Below, one piece after another: positions 8,074-16,866 of a stretch of 64,000 nucleotides of DNA. The notes beneath the pieces were generated by a model. The model was not told where the DNA came from, ran no database searches, and was given only the letters and a program-made list of their open reading frames with translations. Location of the stretch: NCBI RefSeq assembly GCF_014196345.1, contig NZ_JACIDN010000009.1:62001-126000 (forward strand). Direction: 5' to 3'. The stretch is from Methylobacterium brachythecii. Its GTDB lineage: Bacteria; Pseudomonadota; Alphaproteobacteria; Rhizobiales; Beijerinckiaceae. The translations under genes and the position numbers were made by a program. Each line of letters starts with the position of its first letter. The stretch's first letter is position 1.

Positions 8074-8439
8074 ATGAGCGATGACGGCGTCGAGCGTCTG
8101 CGCAGGATCTGCCTGGCGCTACCCGAAGCGACGGAAAAGTTCACGTTCGGCGCGCCGACCTTCCGCGTCCGCGAGAAGATCTTCGCGATGCCGCGCGACC
8201 GGGACGGGCGCCTCTCGGTCTGGGTGAAGGCACCGCCGCATGCTCAGGAGATCCTAATCGGCGCGGATCCCGATCGCTTCTTCGCACCGCCCTATGTCGG
8301 CCCGAAGGGATGGGTCGGCATGCGGCTGGACGACGGAGCAGACTGGGCCGAGGTCGAGGCGCTCGTCACGCGAAGCTTCCGGCTGATCGCGCCGAAGCGT
8401 CTCGCCGCGAAGCTGCAGCAGCCAAGCGGCAAGCGCTGA
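8074..8439 (+). CDS. MmcQ/YjbR family protein
   Basis: A 121-residue cytosolic protein of the MmcQ/YjbR family (CyaY-like fold, possibly DNA-binding). Seen: LRRICLALPEATEKFTFGAPTFRV near the start, the KIFAM segment, VWVKAPPHAQEILIGADPDRFFAPPYVGPKGWVGMRLD, and DWAEVEALVTRSFRLIAPKRLA at the end. The family is widespread and its biological role is not settled. It converges with the sugE-like gene at a 4-base gap, so both probably lack separate terminators. No operon partner is obvious on the same strand. Confidence 0.88.
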   Translation: MSDDGVERLRRICLALPEATEKFTFGAPTFRVREKIFAMPRDRDGRLSVWVKAPPHAQEILIGADPDRFFAPPYVGPKGWVGMRLDDGADWAEVEALVTRSFRLIAPKRLAAKLQQPSGKR

Positions 8440-8443
8440 CGGC

Positions 8444-8764
8444 CTAGGAGGTACTGGCGAGCTTCATCGTCACGAGTCCCGACACGATCAAACTCGCTGC
8501 GAGCAGACGGACGGGGCTGCCCTGCTCTCCCAAAAACGCGATACCGACGACGAACGCGCCGATGGCGCCGATCCCCGTCCAGATCGTGTAGGCCGTCCCA
8601 AGAGGCAGCGTCCGCATGGACAAGGCCAACAGGCCGAAGCTACCCGACATTGCCACCGCCATGACGAGCGTCGGCCACAAGCGCGAGAAGCCGTCGGATT
8701 GCTTCATCGCGTAGGCCCACACGATCTCGAGAATGCCGGCGGTGATGAGATAGAACCAGGCCAT
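8444..8764 (-). CDS. sugE: SMR family exporter, Gdx/SugE type
   Basis: A 106-residue four-helix membrane protein of the small multidrug resistance family. Seen: E13 with W16 (GILEIVWAYAMK), the conserved ion-coupling glutamate; and GTAYTIWTGIGAIG in helix 3, the signature of the SugE/Gdx branch rather than EmrE. Many members of this branch export guanidinium. The start at 8764 has AGGAGGG about 5 bases upstream, a near-perfect ribosome site. A hairpin with an ACGG loop sits right before that site (see 8784-8797). The guanidinium substrate is inferred from the subfamily, not shown by the sequence alone. Confidence 0.9.
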   Translation of the reverse strand: MAWFYLITAGILEIVWAYAMKQSDGFSRLWPTLVMAVAMSGSFGLLALSMRTLPLGTAYTIWTGIGAIGAFVVGIAFLGEQGSPVRLLAASLIVSGLVTMKLASTS

Positions 8765-8783
8765 CGCAGCCCTCCTGAAAGGG

Positions 8784-8797
8784 CCGGGCCGTCCCGG
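8784..8797 (-). promoter_or_regulatory. Hairpin with ACGG loop upstream of sugE (possible guanidine-II half element)
   Basis: Minus-strand RNA would read CCGGG-ACGG-CCCGG, a perfect 5-bp stem closed by ACGG, 7 bases before the AGGAGG ribosome site of the Gdx/SugE gene. Guanidine-II (mini-ykkC) riboswitches use two hairpins with ACGR loops. Only one such hairpin is visible; the next hairpin upstream (CCCC-TGTGC-GGGG) lacks ACGR. This is a candidate, not a confirmed riboswitch. Confidence 0.3.
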
Positions 8798-9010
8798 ACT
8801 TGTGCCCCGCACAGGGGGGAGGACGTGGCCTCGCTATGTCGATGTAGTGATCCGACGAGGTGGATGGCAAGGTCCGGCGTCGCGGTGCTGGGCACAGAGG
8901 ACGGCGGCCCGTCACAGGTCAGCCGTGGGGGCTGGCAGGAGAGACCCTTGACCACACTCATGATGGTTCGAGGCCTTGCCAGCGACGGCGTCTCGCCCGA
9001 TCGAAGCGCG

Positions 9011-10177
9011 ATGAGCGAGCAATCCCAAAAGATCTCCCGCCGCGCGCAGGCCGTCGCCCCCTTCCTCGCGATGGACGTCATGGCCGCAGCGGCCGCCAAG
9101 GCCCGCAGCGGTGCGAGCGTGATCCGGATGGAGGTCGGCCAGCCCTCGGCCCCGGCGCCACGCGCGGTGATCGCGGCGGCGCAGGCAGCGCTCGCCGATG
9201 GCCGCGTGCCCTATACGGAGGCGCTCGGCATGCCGGCGCTTCGCGAGCGCATCGGCCGCCACTATGCCGAGACCTACGGCGTCGCGATCCCTCCGGAGCG
9301 CGTCGTCGTCACCACGGGCTCGTCGGCCGGGTTCATCTTCGCCTTCCTGGCCCTGTTCGATGCGGGCGCGCGGGTCGGCGTGCCGCAGCCGGGCTATCCC
9401 GCCTATCGCAGCATCCTCCACGCGCTCGATCTGGTGCCGGTGCCGATGGTTCTGCAGCGGGCTGACCGCTTCGCGCCGACGAGCGCGTTGATCCGAGAAG
9501 CGCAGGGACAGGGCGGTCTCGACGGCGTCCTGGTGATGAGCCCGGCCAACCCGTCCGGCACAGTGATCGAGCCGGGGCGCCTCGCCGAACTCTGCGCGAC
9601 GGCGAAGGCGCTCCACCTCCCCTTCGTCTCGGACGAGATCTATCACGGCCTGAGCTACGGCGTGCCGACGGCGACCGCGCTGCAATTCAACCCAGACGCG
9701 GTGATCATCAACTCATTCTCGAAATTCTACTGCATGACCGGCTGGCGCATCGGCTGGATGGTGGTGCCGGAGGCCCTTGTGCGGCCGATCGAGCGGCTGG
9801 CGCAGAACCTCTACATCTCGGCACCCTACCTCTCGCAGGTAGCCGCGCTCGCAGCCTTCGACACCCTCGACGAGATCGGCGCGATCCGCGACGGCTACGC
9901 CGAAAACCGACAGATCCTGCTCGACGCGCTGCCGGGCCTGGGCCTCGGCGAGACGCATCCGGTGGACGGCGCCTTCTATCTGTACGCGGATGTCGGGCGC
10001 CTCACCGACGACGCCACCGCCTTCTGTCGGCGGATGCTCGACGAGGCGGGCGTCGCGGCGACGCCGGGGCTGGATTTCGACCCGGTCGAGGGTCACCACC
10101 ACGTCCGCTTCTCGTTCGCGGGATCGCGAGACGAATGCGTCGAGGGCGTGCGGCGGTTGCGGACCTGGCTCGGCTGA
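9011..10177 (+). CDS. Pyridoxal phosphate-dependent aminotransferase (class I/II)
   Basis: A 388-residue cytosolic fold-type I aminotransferase, similar to aspartate/aromatic aminotransferases. Seen: RMEVGQPSAPAP near the N-terminus, YTEALGMPALRERIGRHY, TTGSSAGFIFAFLALFDAGARVGVPQPGYPAYR, SPANPSGTVIEP (Asn for PLP), SDEIYHGL (Asp and Tyr), and NSFSKFYCMTGWRIGWMV with the Schiff-base lysine. The C-terminal substrate arginine lies in HHHVRFSFAGSRDE. The start is the ATG at 9011; ATGs at 8960/8963 in frame are possible but not needed. The amino acid substrate cannot be named from sequence. It stands alone between divergent and convergent minus-strand genes. Confidence 0.9.
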   Translation: MSEQSQKISRRAQAVAPFLAMDVMAAAAAKARSGASVIRMEVGQPSAPAPRAVIAAAQAALADGRVPYTEALGMPALRERIGRHYAETYGVAIPPERVVVTTGSSAGFIFAFLALFDAGARVGVPQPGYPAYRSILHALDLVPVPMVLQRADRFAPTSALIREAQGQGGLDGVLVMSPANPSGTVIEPGRLAELCATAKALHLPFVSDEIYHGLSYGVPTATALQFNPDAVIINSFSKFYCMTGWRIGWMVVPEALVRPIERLAQNLYISAPYLSQVAALAAFDTLDEIGAIRDGYAENRQILLDALPGLGLGETHPVDGAFYLYADVGRLTDDATAFCRRMLDEAGVAATPGLDFDPVEGHHHVRFSFAGSRDECVEGVRRLRTWLG

Positions 10178-10186
10178 CGCGTCCGC

Positions 10187-11452
10187 TCAGGCGGCGCGCA
10201 GGCTCGTCGCCGATCCCGAGAGGCGGATGGCCTCGGCGCAAGCAGCTTCGAAGCCCTGGAATGCGGTCGTGGCGACGCCCCAGTCCTGGACCTTGACGCG
10301 CTCGACCATGAGCTTGGCCTGACGCTCCGCCTCGGCGAGGACTCCGCGAAGGGCGCCGTCGAGGCCGACTTCCGCAGCCGCATCGGCACCCGGACGCCGC
10401 GCCACCGCGAGATCGGCCGGCGAGAGGCCGACGAGGATGGAGGCCATGCCGCGCTTCCAGGCGGCGATGTCGGCCGGCAGCCGCGCCAGCAGGACAGGGC
10501 ACTTGTCCGCCGCATCGACATCGAGCAGGGCGCGGCTGGTGGTCTCGAGGCCGACGAGGCGTGTGATCGCCGAGGAGATCTCGCCGCGTGCCTTCGCCGT
10601 GCCGGCAGCGATGCGCTCGACGCTCGACGAGATCTCGCCGGTGGCCTGCTGCTGCTGGCCCATGACGTCGGCGATCGCCCGCATCTCGGCGGCGGCCTCG
10701 GCGACGGCGCCACTCTCGGCTTCGACGCGGAGGTTGGCGCGCTGGACGGCGCCGGCACCGGCCGCGACGGCCTCGCGGGTATGGGTGACGGTGTCGCGCA
10801 TGGCGGCGAGTTCGCCGCGCAGGCCGTCGAGCCTGGTACGTATCTCTTCGGTGGCCTTGGCGGTCTGGCCGGACAGGGCCTTGACCTCGCCGGCCACCAC
10901 CGCGAAGCCGCGGCCGGCCTCGCCGGCACGGGCCGCCTCGATGGTGGCGTTGAGCGCGAGCAGGTTGGTCTGGGCCGAGATGCCGGCGATGGCGCTCGCC
11001 ATCTCCTCGATCTGGGTGGCGGCCCGCTCGAAGGCGGCGAGACAGCCGGCGATCTTGCCGGCATGGGTCTCGATGGCGCTCATGCGGGCGCCGGCCTGGG
11101 CGATGTCGCCGGCACAATCGGCGATGCCGGTGCGGGCGCGCTCCGCGGTGGCGGCCGCGTTCTGCGAGCGGCTGGCGATCTCGACGGTCGAGACGGCGAC
11201 TTCCTCGCTCGCGGCGGCGATGGTGCGCGCCTGGTCGGCGATCTGGGCCGCATCGTGGGTCAGCCAGCCGATCGCCATACCCGCCTCGGAGGCGTCGGCA
11301 GCCATCCCGGCCTGACGGGCCAGGAGTGCGAGATCGACCGAGGGAGGAGCGGGCAGGGGAGCCGGCGCCGAAGCGCTCTCCTCGGCCGGAGCGGACGCCG
11401 TGCTGACCACCGCATCCATCACATGGCGAGGTTTACGGAACCGTCCGAGCAT
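10187..11452 (-). CDS. Soluble methyl-accepting chemotaxis protein
   Basis: A 421-residue chemoreceptor without any membrane segment, so cytoplasmic. After a Pro/Ala-rich N-terminus (about 15-40) comes a coiled-coil signalling domain with the receptor hairpin tip IAGISAQTNLLALNATIEAARAGEAGRGFAVVAGEVKALSGQTAKATEEIR, described here in parts: the NLLALNA and EAARAGE motifs contact CheA/CheW. The C-terminal 130 residues (from about DVDAADKCPVLL) are a separate helical domain I do not recognise; it may sense a ligand. ATG at 11452 is preferred (GGGAGAT upstream) over ATG at 11470. It is convergent with the aminotransferase gene, 9 bases apart. Confidence 0.88.
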   Translation of the reverse strand: MLGRFRKPRHVMDAVVSTASAPAEESASAPAPLPAPPSVDLALLARQAGMAADASEAGMAIGWLTHDAAQIADQARTIAAASEEVAVSTVEIASRSQNAAATAERARTGIADCAGDIAQAGARMSAIETHAGKIAGCLAAFERAATQIEEMASAIAGISAQTNLLALNATIEAARAGEAGRGFAVVAGEVKALSGQTAKATEEIRTRLDGLRGELAAMRDTVTHTREAVAAGAGAVQRANLRVEAESGAVAEAAAEMRAIADVMGQQQQATGEISSSVERIAAGTAKARGEISSAITRLVGLETTSRALLDVDAADKCPVLLARLPADIAAWKRGMASILVGLSPADLAVARRPGADAAAEVGLDGALRGVLAEAERQAKLMVERVKVQDWGVATTAFQGFEAACAEAIRLSGSATSLRAA

Positions 11453-11787
11453 GATGTTGGCATCTCCCATCGGCCGGACAGACCGGCACGACGAGGTTGA
11501 TCGTTAGTCCTCAGTTGCAAATCCGAGGTTAACGCGGCGCTCCCCGCAACTGAAAAGCAATATTGATGCAATGATGCATCGCAAACCCCGCCGCACCGCG
11601 GCGCAAATGCATGTGCACGCAATCCGTTATCAATAACATAAAGCGATTTCCGATAGTGCACGCGGGACAACGACGCGGCCTCGGCAACGCAACCACAAAA
11701 TGAAGATGCCGGGCCGATATGTCGGCCCGGCATCCTGATTGTCTCGTTCATGCGGCGCGATCGACGGAGGGCTCCGCCGACGGCGTC
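11453..11787. other. AT-rich intergenic region with inverted repeats between the chemoreceptor and rne
   Basis: This 335-base gap is much richer in A and T than its flanks. It holds the rne terminator (11692-11734) and the upstream region of the chemoreceptor gene. Two perfect small inverted repeats are visible: GATGCA-ATGA-TGCATC at 11565-11580 and the 12-base palindrome GTTATCAATAAC at 11626-11637. They are plausible regulator sites for the chemoreceptor promoter. No coding sequence is evident. Confidence 0.5.
11692..11734 (-). terminator. Rho-independent terminator of rne
   Basis: A perfect 13-bp stem (GATGCCGGGCCGA at 11705-11717, loop TATG, complementary arm to 11734) is followed on the minus strand by TTCATTTTGT. 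It lies 54 bases past the rne stop codon. Confidence 0.85.
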
Positions 11788-14676
11788 TTACTCGCCGGTC
11801 AGGGCCGCCTTGGTGCGCGACCACCAGCCGGCGCGCTTCGGACGGTCGGGATCGACCGGCGTCAGGGCCACGGCGACGGGCTCGGGCAAGGGCTGCGGTG
11901 CAGGCTCGGGGGCCGCCTCGGCAGGTGCCGCACGCTCCACGGGGAGATCACTGGCCTCCTGGACCGGAGCGTCGGCCTTCGGGGCGGGCTCGGCGCCGTT
12001 CACTTCGGGGGCATGGGCCGCTTCGGCCGACACGGCGATCACCGCCTCGGCGCTGACCGGCTCCTCGGCGGAGACGGCCGCCTCGCCCTTTTCGGCATCG
12101 TCGGAAGCGTTCTCGTCGTCCCGGTCGGCGCGGCCGCGGCCTGCGCGCTCGCGGCCACGACCGCCACGGCGGCCACGGCGGCGGCGGCGCGCCGCACCAT
12201 CGGCCTCTCCGTCTGCCTCGGAGACGGCCTCGTCACCTTCGGCGCTGGCAGCGACCTCGGTCTCGGAACCCTCTTCGGCACCGGCCTCGGCATCCTCGGA
12301 GCCTTCGCCGGACTCGTCGCCCTCGTCGTCACCGCGAGCACGATCGTCCTCCGAACCTGGCCGGCCACCACGACGGCGGCGGCGGCGGCGGCGGCGGCGG
12401 CCGTTCTCGTCGCTGGACTCGCCCCCGGCCTCGCGGCCCTCGGCAGCTTCCTTCGACTCGGTCTCGGCATCGCCCTCGGCGTCCTCGGCGATCTCGTCCT
12501 CGATCTCCTCGTCCTCGGCCTCGTAGGTCGGCGAGATGGCGACGGCGCGCACGCCGGTCACCGGAGCCGCGGATTTCACGGCCAGTTCGCCGCGTTCGAG
12601 CTGGTAGGGCGAGCTGGCCGTCAGCCGCTCGTCGGCGGCGATGGTGACGGTGACGCCGAAGCGCATCTCCAGCTCGTGCAGGTGAGCGCGCTTTTGGTTG
12701 AGGATGTAGAGGCAGGCCTCGGTGCGCGTGCGCAGCACGAGGTTGTGGCTGCTGCTCTTGACCAGTGCCTCCTCGATCGAGCGCAGGATGTGGAGCGCCA
12801 CCGACGAGGTCGCGCGCACGTAACCCGAGCCGCCGCAATGCGGGCACTGGATCGACGAGGATTCGAGAACGCCCGTGCGGATACGCTGGCGGCTCATCTC
12901 CAGCAGGCCGAAGGGCGAGATCCGGCCGACCTGGATGCGGGCGCGGTCGTTCTTCAGGGCCTCGTTGAGGCGCTTCTCGACGGCGCGGTTGTTGCGCTTC
13001 TCCTCCATGTCGATGAAGTCGATCACGACGAGGCCGGCGAGGTCGCGCAAGCGCACCTGGCGGGCGACCTCGTCGGCCGCCTCGAGGTTCGTCTTGAGCG
13101 CGGTATCCTCGATGTCGTGCTCGCGGGTGGCGCGGCCCGAGTTCACGTCGACCGAGACCAGCGCCTCGGTCGGGTTGATCACGAGATAGCCGCCCGAGCG
13201 CAGCGTGACGTGGGTCGAGAACATCGCGTCGAGCTGCTGCTCGATGCCGTAGCGGGTGAAGATCGGCGTCGCTTCGGCATAGGGCTTCACCACCTTGGAG
13301 GAGGTGGGCATCAGCATCCGCATGAAGTCCTTGGCCTCGCGATAGGCCTCGGGACCCGCGACGAGAACCTCTTCGAGCTCCTTGTTGTAGAGGTCGCGGA
13401 TGGCCCGCTTGATCAGCGAGCCCTCCTCGTAGACCAGGGCCGGTGCGGTCGAGGACAGCGTCAGTTCGCGCACGCTCTCCCACAGGCGCATCAGGTATTC
13501 GAAGTCGCGCTTGATCTCGGGCTTGGTGCGCGAGGCGCCGGCCGTGCGCAGGATGATGCCCATGCCCTCCGGCACGTCGAGATCGGCCACGACCTCCTTC
13601 AGGCGCTTGCGGTCGGCGGCCGAGGTGATCTTGCGGGAGATTCCGCCGCCACGGCCGGTATTCGGCATCAGCACGGAGTAGCGGCCGGCGAGCGACAGGT
13701 AGGTGGTGAGCGCCGCGCCCTTGGTGCCGCGCTCTTCCTTCACGACCTGGACCAGGATGATCTGGCGGCGCTTGATCACCTCCTGGATCTTGTAGTGGCG
13801 GCGATAGGCGCGGGGACGCTCGGGAAGCTCGGCCATCGCATCGCCGGCTCCACCGATCTGCGCGACGCGGGGCTCGCCGTCCTCGTCCTCGGATTCGTCG
13901 TCCGAGTCGTCCTCGTCCTCGTCCTCATCCGATTCCTCGTCGGAATCGTCGTCTTCGTCTTCATCCTCATCCGACTCGTCGTGCTCGTCCTCCTCGTCGG
14001 ACGCGTGCTCGTCGGATGCCGACGGCGCCTCGGCGGGGTGGGGGGCCTCGGAGATCGCGGCGACCTCGGACGGCTCGGGCGCCGGCTCGGCGGCCGCAGG
14101 CTCGGCGGAAGCGCCGTCCGCCTCTCCATCCGTGCGGGCGGCCGGATCGAGCACGGCGGCCGGGAGTTCCGAACCGGCCTCGGCGGCGGGGGCCGCCTCC
14201 TGCCCCTCGGGAGCGGTCTCGCCAGCCTCGGCGGCCTCGGCCGTACGCTCCTCGGCGGAGGGCGCGTCGTCGTCCTCGGCGCTCACCGAATCGTCGGACT
14301 TGGCGGAGGCGGCCTCGGCGCGACGGCCGCGATGGCGACGGCCCCGCGAGCGGCGCTCCTCGCGCTCGTGGTGCTCTTCCTCTTCCTGCCGCTCCGCCTC
14401 GATCAGCGCGAGGCGGTCGGCCATCGGGATCTGGTAGTAGTCGGGATGGATCTCGCTGAAGGCGAGGAAGCCGTGGCGGTTGCCGCCGTATTCGACGAAG
14501 GCGGCCTGGAGCGAGGGCTCCACCCGGGTCACCTTGGCGAGGTAGATATTGCCCCGCAGCGGCCTGCGGCTGGCGGATTCGAAGTCGAATTCCTCGACCT
14601 TAGAACCGTGGACCGTGACGACCCGGGTCTCCTCCGGGTGCATCGCGTCTATGAGCATCTTGTTGGTGTTGGCCAT
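11788..14676 (-). CDS. rne: Ribonuclease E
   Basis: The main endonuclease of mRNA decay and rRNA/tRNA processing, core of the degradosome; 962 residues. The S1 domain begins near residue 36 (PLRGNIYLAKVTRVEPSLQAAFVEYGG) and is split by an insertion of about 195 residues (roughly 95-290) that is Arg-rich then strongly acidic (Asp/Glu/Ser). S1 resumes at YKIQEVIKRRQIILVQV. The catalytic core follows: VSVDVNSGRA and VVIDFIDM hold the two metal-binding aspartates, and CPHCGGSG is the zinc-link. The C-terminal 330 residues are disordered with Arg/Gly-rich RNA-binding patches. Start at 14676 (MANTNKMLIDAMHPEE). Split S1 with an acidic insert is typical of alphaproteobacterial RNase E. Confidence 0.96.
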   Translation of the reverse strand: MANTNKMLIDAMHPEETRVVTVHGSKVEEFDFESASRRPLRGNIYLAKVTRVEPSLQAAFVEYGGNRHGFLAFSEIHPDYYQIPMADRLALIEAERQEEEEHHEREERRSRGRRHRGRRAEAASAKSDDSVSAEDDDAPSAEERTAEAAEAGETAPEGQEAAPAAEAGSELPAAVLDPAARTDGEADGASAEPAAAEPAPEPSEVAAISEAPHPAEAPSASDEHASDEEDEHDESDEDEDEDDDSDEESDEDEDEDDSDDESEDEDGEPRVAQIGGAGDAMAELPERPRAYRRHYKIQEVIKRRQIILVQVVKEERGTKGAALTTYLSLAGRYSVLMPNTGRGGGISRKITSAADRKRLKEVVADLDVPEGMGIILRTAGASRTKPEIKRDFEYLMRLWESVRELTLSSTAPALVYEEGSLIKRAIRDLYNKELEEVLVAGPEAYREAKDFMRMLMPTSSKVVKPYAEATPIFTRYGIEQQLDAMFSTHVTLRSGGYLVINPTEALVSVDVNSGRATREHDIEDTALKTNLEAADEVARQVRLRDLAGLVVIDFIDMEEKRNNRAVEKRLNEALKNDRARIQVGRISPFGLLEMSRQRIRTGVLESSSIQCPHCGGSGYVRATSSVALHILRSIEEALVKSSSHNLVLRTRTEACLYILNQKRAHLHELEMRFGVTVTIAADERLTASSPYQLERGELAVKSAAPVTGVRAVAISPTYEAEDEEIEDEIAEDAEGDAETESKEAAEGREAGGESSDENGRRRRRRRRRRGGRPGSEDDRARGDDEGDESGEGSEDAEAGAEEGSETEVAASAEGDEAVSEADGEADGAARRRRRGRRGGRGRERAGRGRADRDDENASDDAEKGEAAVSAEEPVSAEAVIAVSAEAAHAPEVNGAEPAPKADAPVQEASDLPVERAAPAEAAPEPAPQPLPEPVAVALTPVDPDRPKRAGWWSRTKAALTGE

Positions 14677-15390
14677 GACGAACTTTCGACATGGCGGCGG
14701 ACGGGGCACACCTTGGACGCTGCCATCCCGGCGGCGCCGTCCCCGGCCGTGAGGCCGACAGGGGGAGGGCACGTGCCGGACTCGTCGCCGAGGCCTGGTG
14801 GCTCTGGGGCGAGAGGCTTCGGGAAAGGGGTTTGCCGTCAACCGCCGATGGGCGCCGATGAGCGGCGCATCTGGGGTTGAACATGGCCGGCGGGAGAGAG
14901 GAGACGGCGCGACGCGACAGGCGTGCGCGGGGAGCACGAGCAACGGCAACCGATGCTGTGTGTCCTCCCATCCCTTCCGGCCTCACGAAGATTCCTGGCC
15001 GGTTATGCCGGCCGCATGTCACTCGAAACAGGTACGGCGAGAGAACGGCCCGTCATGCCTGCCGACTCCGATCCAGCCTCGAAACATGTCCGAAGATCGT
15101 CACGAGGAGCCGGGCGCGAGGGATCGCGAGTGGGCTTCCGCGTCCGAAGGCCGCAACGCTGGCCATCGGGACCGGATGGGGTCAGTTTCATTAGCGTTCG
15201 TTACGGGCTTTTGGCAAGAGTCCGCTGCGACAACGTGGTTTCGGACTCGTTTCCATCGGACCGCCGGCGTGACCTGTCGATCCCACCGCAACGCCCGGTT
15301 GCGGGCCTCGACTTGGACGGAAAGGTCCGGTTAACCACGATTGCCCTATCTCCTAGGAGAGAGGCCCTGCGGATCCACCGACGCCTGCCG
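14677..15390. other. Divergent intergenic region between rne and the amidase gene
   Basis: A 714-base gap with no supported gene. It should hold the promoters and leaders of both rne (minus) and the amidase gene (plus). If the promoter at 15190-15217 is right, rne has a leader of about 500 bases; in E. coli a long rne leader mediates autoregulation by RNase E. On the amidase side, CCTAGGAGAGAGG near 15350 is purine-rich but too far from the chosen start to be its ribosome site. Open frames here look like chance extensions. Confidence 0.5.
15190..15217 (-). promoter_or_regulatory. Candidate rne promoter (TTGCCA-16-GCTAAT)
   Basis: On the minus strand TTGCCA (15217-15212), a 16-base spacer, and GCTAAT (15195-15190). 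It would give rne a leader of about 500 bases. Motif evidence only. Confidence 0.4.
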
Positions 15391-16677
15391 ATGCCGACAC
15401 GCGCCCGCCATGTCCCGACCGTTCTCCTCGCGCTGACGCTCGCCGTCGGCGCGCCGGCCCGCGCCCAGGACAACGACAAGGGGCGGATGAGCGCCGTGGC
15501 GATCGGCGCCGAACTCGCCGTGCAGGGCAGCGCCACCACCCTGACCCTCGTCCTGTCGAAGCCCGTCGAGGCCCATGCCTTCGTGATGGAGCGGCCGGAC
15601 CGGGCGGTGATCGACCTGCCCGAGGTCAACTTCCAGATCGCACCCGAGGCCGGCACCAGGCGAGAAGGCGTCGTCACCTCCTACCGCTACGGCCTGTTCG
15701 CGCCGGGCCGCTCGCGCATCGTGGTCGACCTCGCCGGACCGGCCGTGGTCGACGGGGTCGAAACGAAGACGCGGCGTGACGGCGCGACGCTGCTCTCCAT
15801 CGCCTTCCGGCGCACCGAGCGCGAGGCCTTCCGCAAGGCGGCGGTGGCGAGCGATCCGGCGCCGTCCCTGCGCAAGGCGCCCCCGGTCGAGGCCGTCGAC
15901 AGCCGCCCGCTCGTGGTGGTCGACGCGGGCCATGGCGGCACCGATCCGGGCGCGATCGCCAAGACCGGCGTGCAGGAGAAGGACATCGTGTTCGGTTTCG
16001 CGACGTCGCTGGCCGAGCGTTTGAGGTCGTCCGGACGTTACCGCGTGACCATGACCCGCGACCGCGACGTGTTCGTACCACTTGGCGAGCGGGTCCGCGT
16101 CGCCCGTGAGGCCAAGGCCGACCTCTTCATCTCGATCCACGCCGATTCGATCTCGGCCGCGCCGCAGGTGAAGGGCGCCACGATCTACACGGGCTCCGAG
16201 AAGGCGACCGATTCCGAATCCGCCAAGCTCGCCGAGCGCGAGAACAAGGCCGACGCCGCCGCCGGCACCGACTCGGCGGTCGGCCCGGCCGACGTCACCG
16301 ACATCCTGGCAGAGCTGACCTTGCGCGAGACGCGCGGCTTCTCCTCCGGTTTCGCGCACCGCCTGATGGGCCAGCTCTCGCCGGTGATGGAAATGAGCGC
16401 GAAACCTCATCGCGAGGCCGGCTTCGTGGTCCTGCGCTCGCCCGACGTGCCCTCGGTTCTGGTCGAGCTCGGCTACCTGTCGAGCAAGAGCGATCTGGAA
16501 AAGCTGCAATCCGAGGAATGGCGCGCCGGCGTCACCGGCTCGATGGCCAAGGCCGTCGACCTGTTCTTCGCCGGCCGGGCCACCTCGGCTCAGCCGATCG
16601 GCGCGCCGCCGAGCACCACCGGCTCCGTGCCCTTCGGCTCGGGCGCGAGCGGCCTGAGGATGCCGCGGCTGCGCTGA
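15391..16677 (+). CDS. N-acetylmuramoyl-L-alanine amidase (AmiC-like) with AMIN domain
   Basis: Periplasmic zinc amidase that cleaves the stem peptide from peptidoglycan, needed for daughter-cell separation. 428 residues. Signal peptide at about 1-25 (VLLALTLAVGAPARAQ). An AMIN domain follows (about 35-135: LTLVLSKPVEAHAFVMERPDRAVIDLP, YRYGLFAPGRSRIVVDL). The Amidase_3 domain starts at VVVDAGHGGTDPGA with the first zinc His; FISIHADS gives a second His and VLVELGYLS the catalytic Glu region. A Ser/Gly tail ends the protein. Start ATG 15391 chosen to give a clean signal peptide. It precedes the PBP1A gene by 189 bases in the same direction, a common alphaproteobacterial arrangement. Confidence 0.93.
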   Translation: MPTRARHVPTVLLALTLAVGAPARAQDNDKGRMSAVAIGAELAVQGSATTLTLVLSKPVEAHAFVMERPDRAVIDLPEVNFQIAPEAGTRREGVVTSYRYGLFAPGRSRIVVDLAGPAVVDGVETKTRRDGATLLSIAFRRTEREAFRKAAVASDPAPSLRKAPPVEAVDSRPLVVVDAGHGGTDPGAIAKTGVQEKDIVFGFATSLAERLRSSGRYRVTMTRDRDVFVPLGERVRVAREAKADLFISIHADSISAAPQVKGATIYTGSEKATDSESAKLAERENKADAAAGTDSAVGPADVTDILAELTLRETRGFSSGFAHRLMGQLSPVMEMSAKPHREAGFVVLRSPDVPSVLVELGYLSSKSDLEKLQSEEWRAGVTGSMAKAVDLFFAGRATSAQPIGAPPSTTGSVPFGSGASGLRMPRLR

Positions 16678-16866
16678 GAGCCGTCGCGCCCGCCGCAGTT
16701 TCACCATACAACCAGTGTCGATACGGGGCCGAACGAGCCCGGTCGGGCCGAGGCCGCCTGAACGGCTCGCGACCGCGCCGACGCCACAGCCTTTCGAGGC
16801 CGCATCGTCCTGACGCCGGCCCTCGGGACCGTCGGCGGGCGGCCAAGCGACGGAACGGACATCCGG

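Noticed and set aside
8848..8880. Guanidine-III-like string TCCGACGAGGTGG on the plus strand
   Set aside because: Only a short part resembles the motif, the pseudoknot partner is missing, and it points toward the aminotransferase rather than the exporter.
10187..10600. CZB zinc-binding domain at the chemoreceptor C-terminus
   Set aside because: An AWKRGM segment is suggestive, but the conserved Cys/His set of CZB domains is not present in the right spacing.
11719..14880. Plus-strand open frame of over 1,000 codons
   Set aside because: It is antisense to RNase E; the long acidic and Arg-rich codon runs of rne keep the opposite strand free of stops. The translation is low-complexity Leu/Gly/Val.
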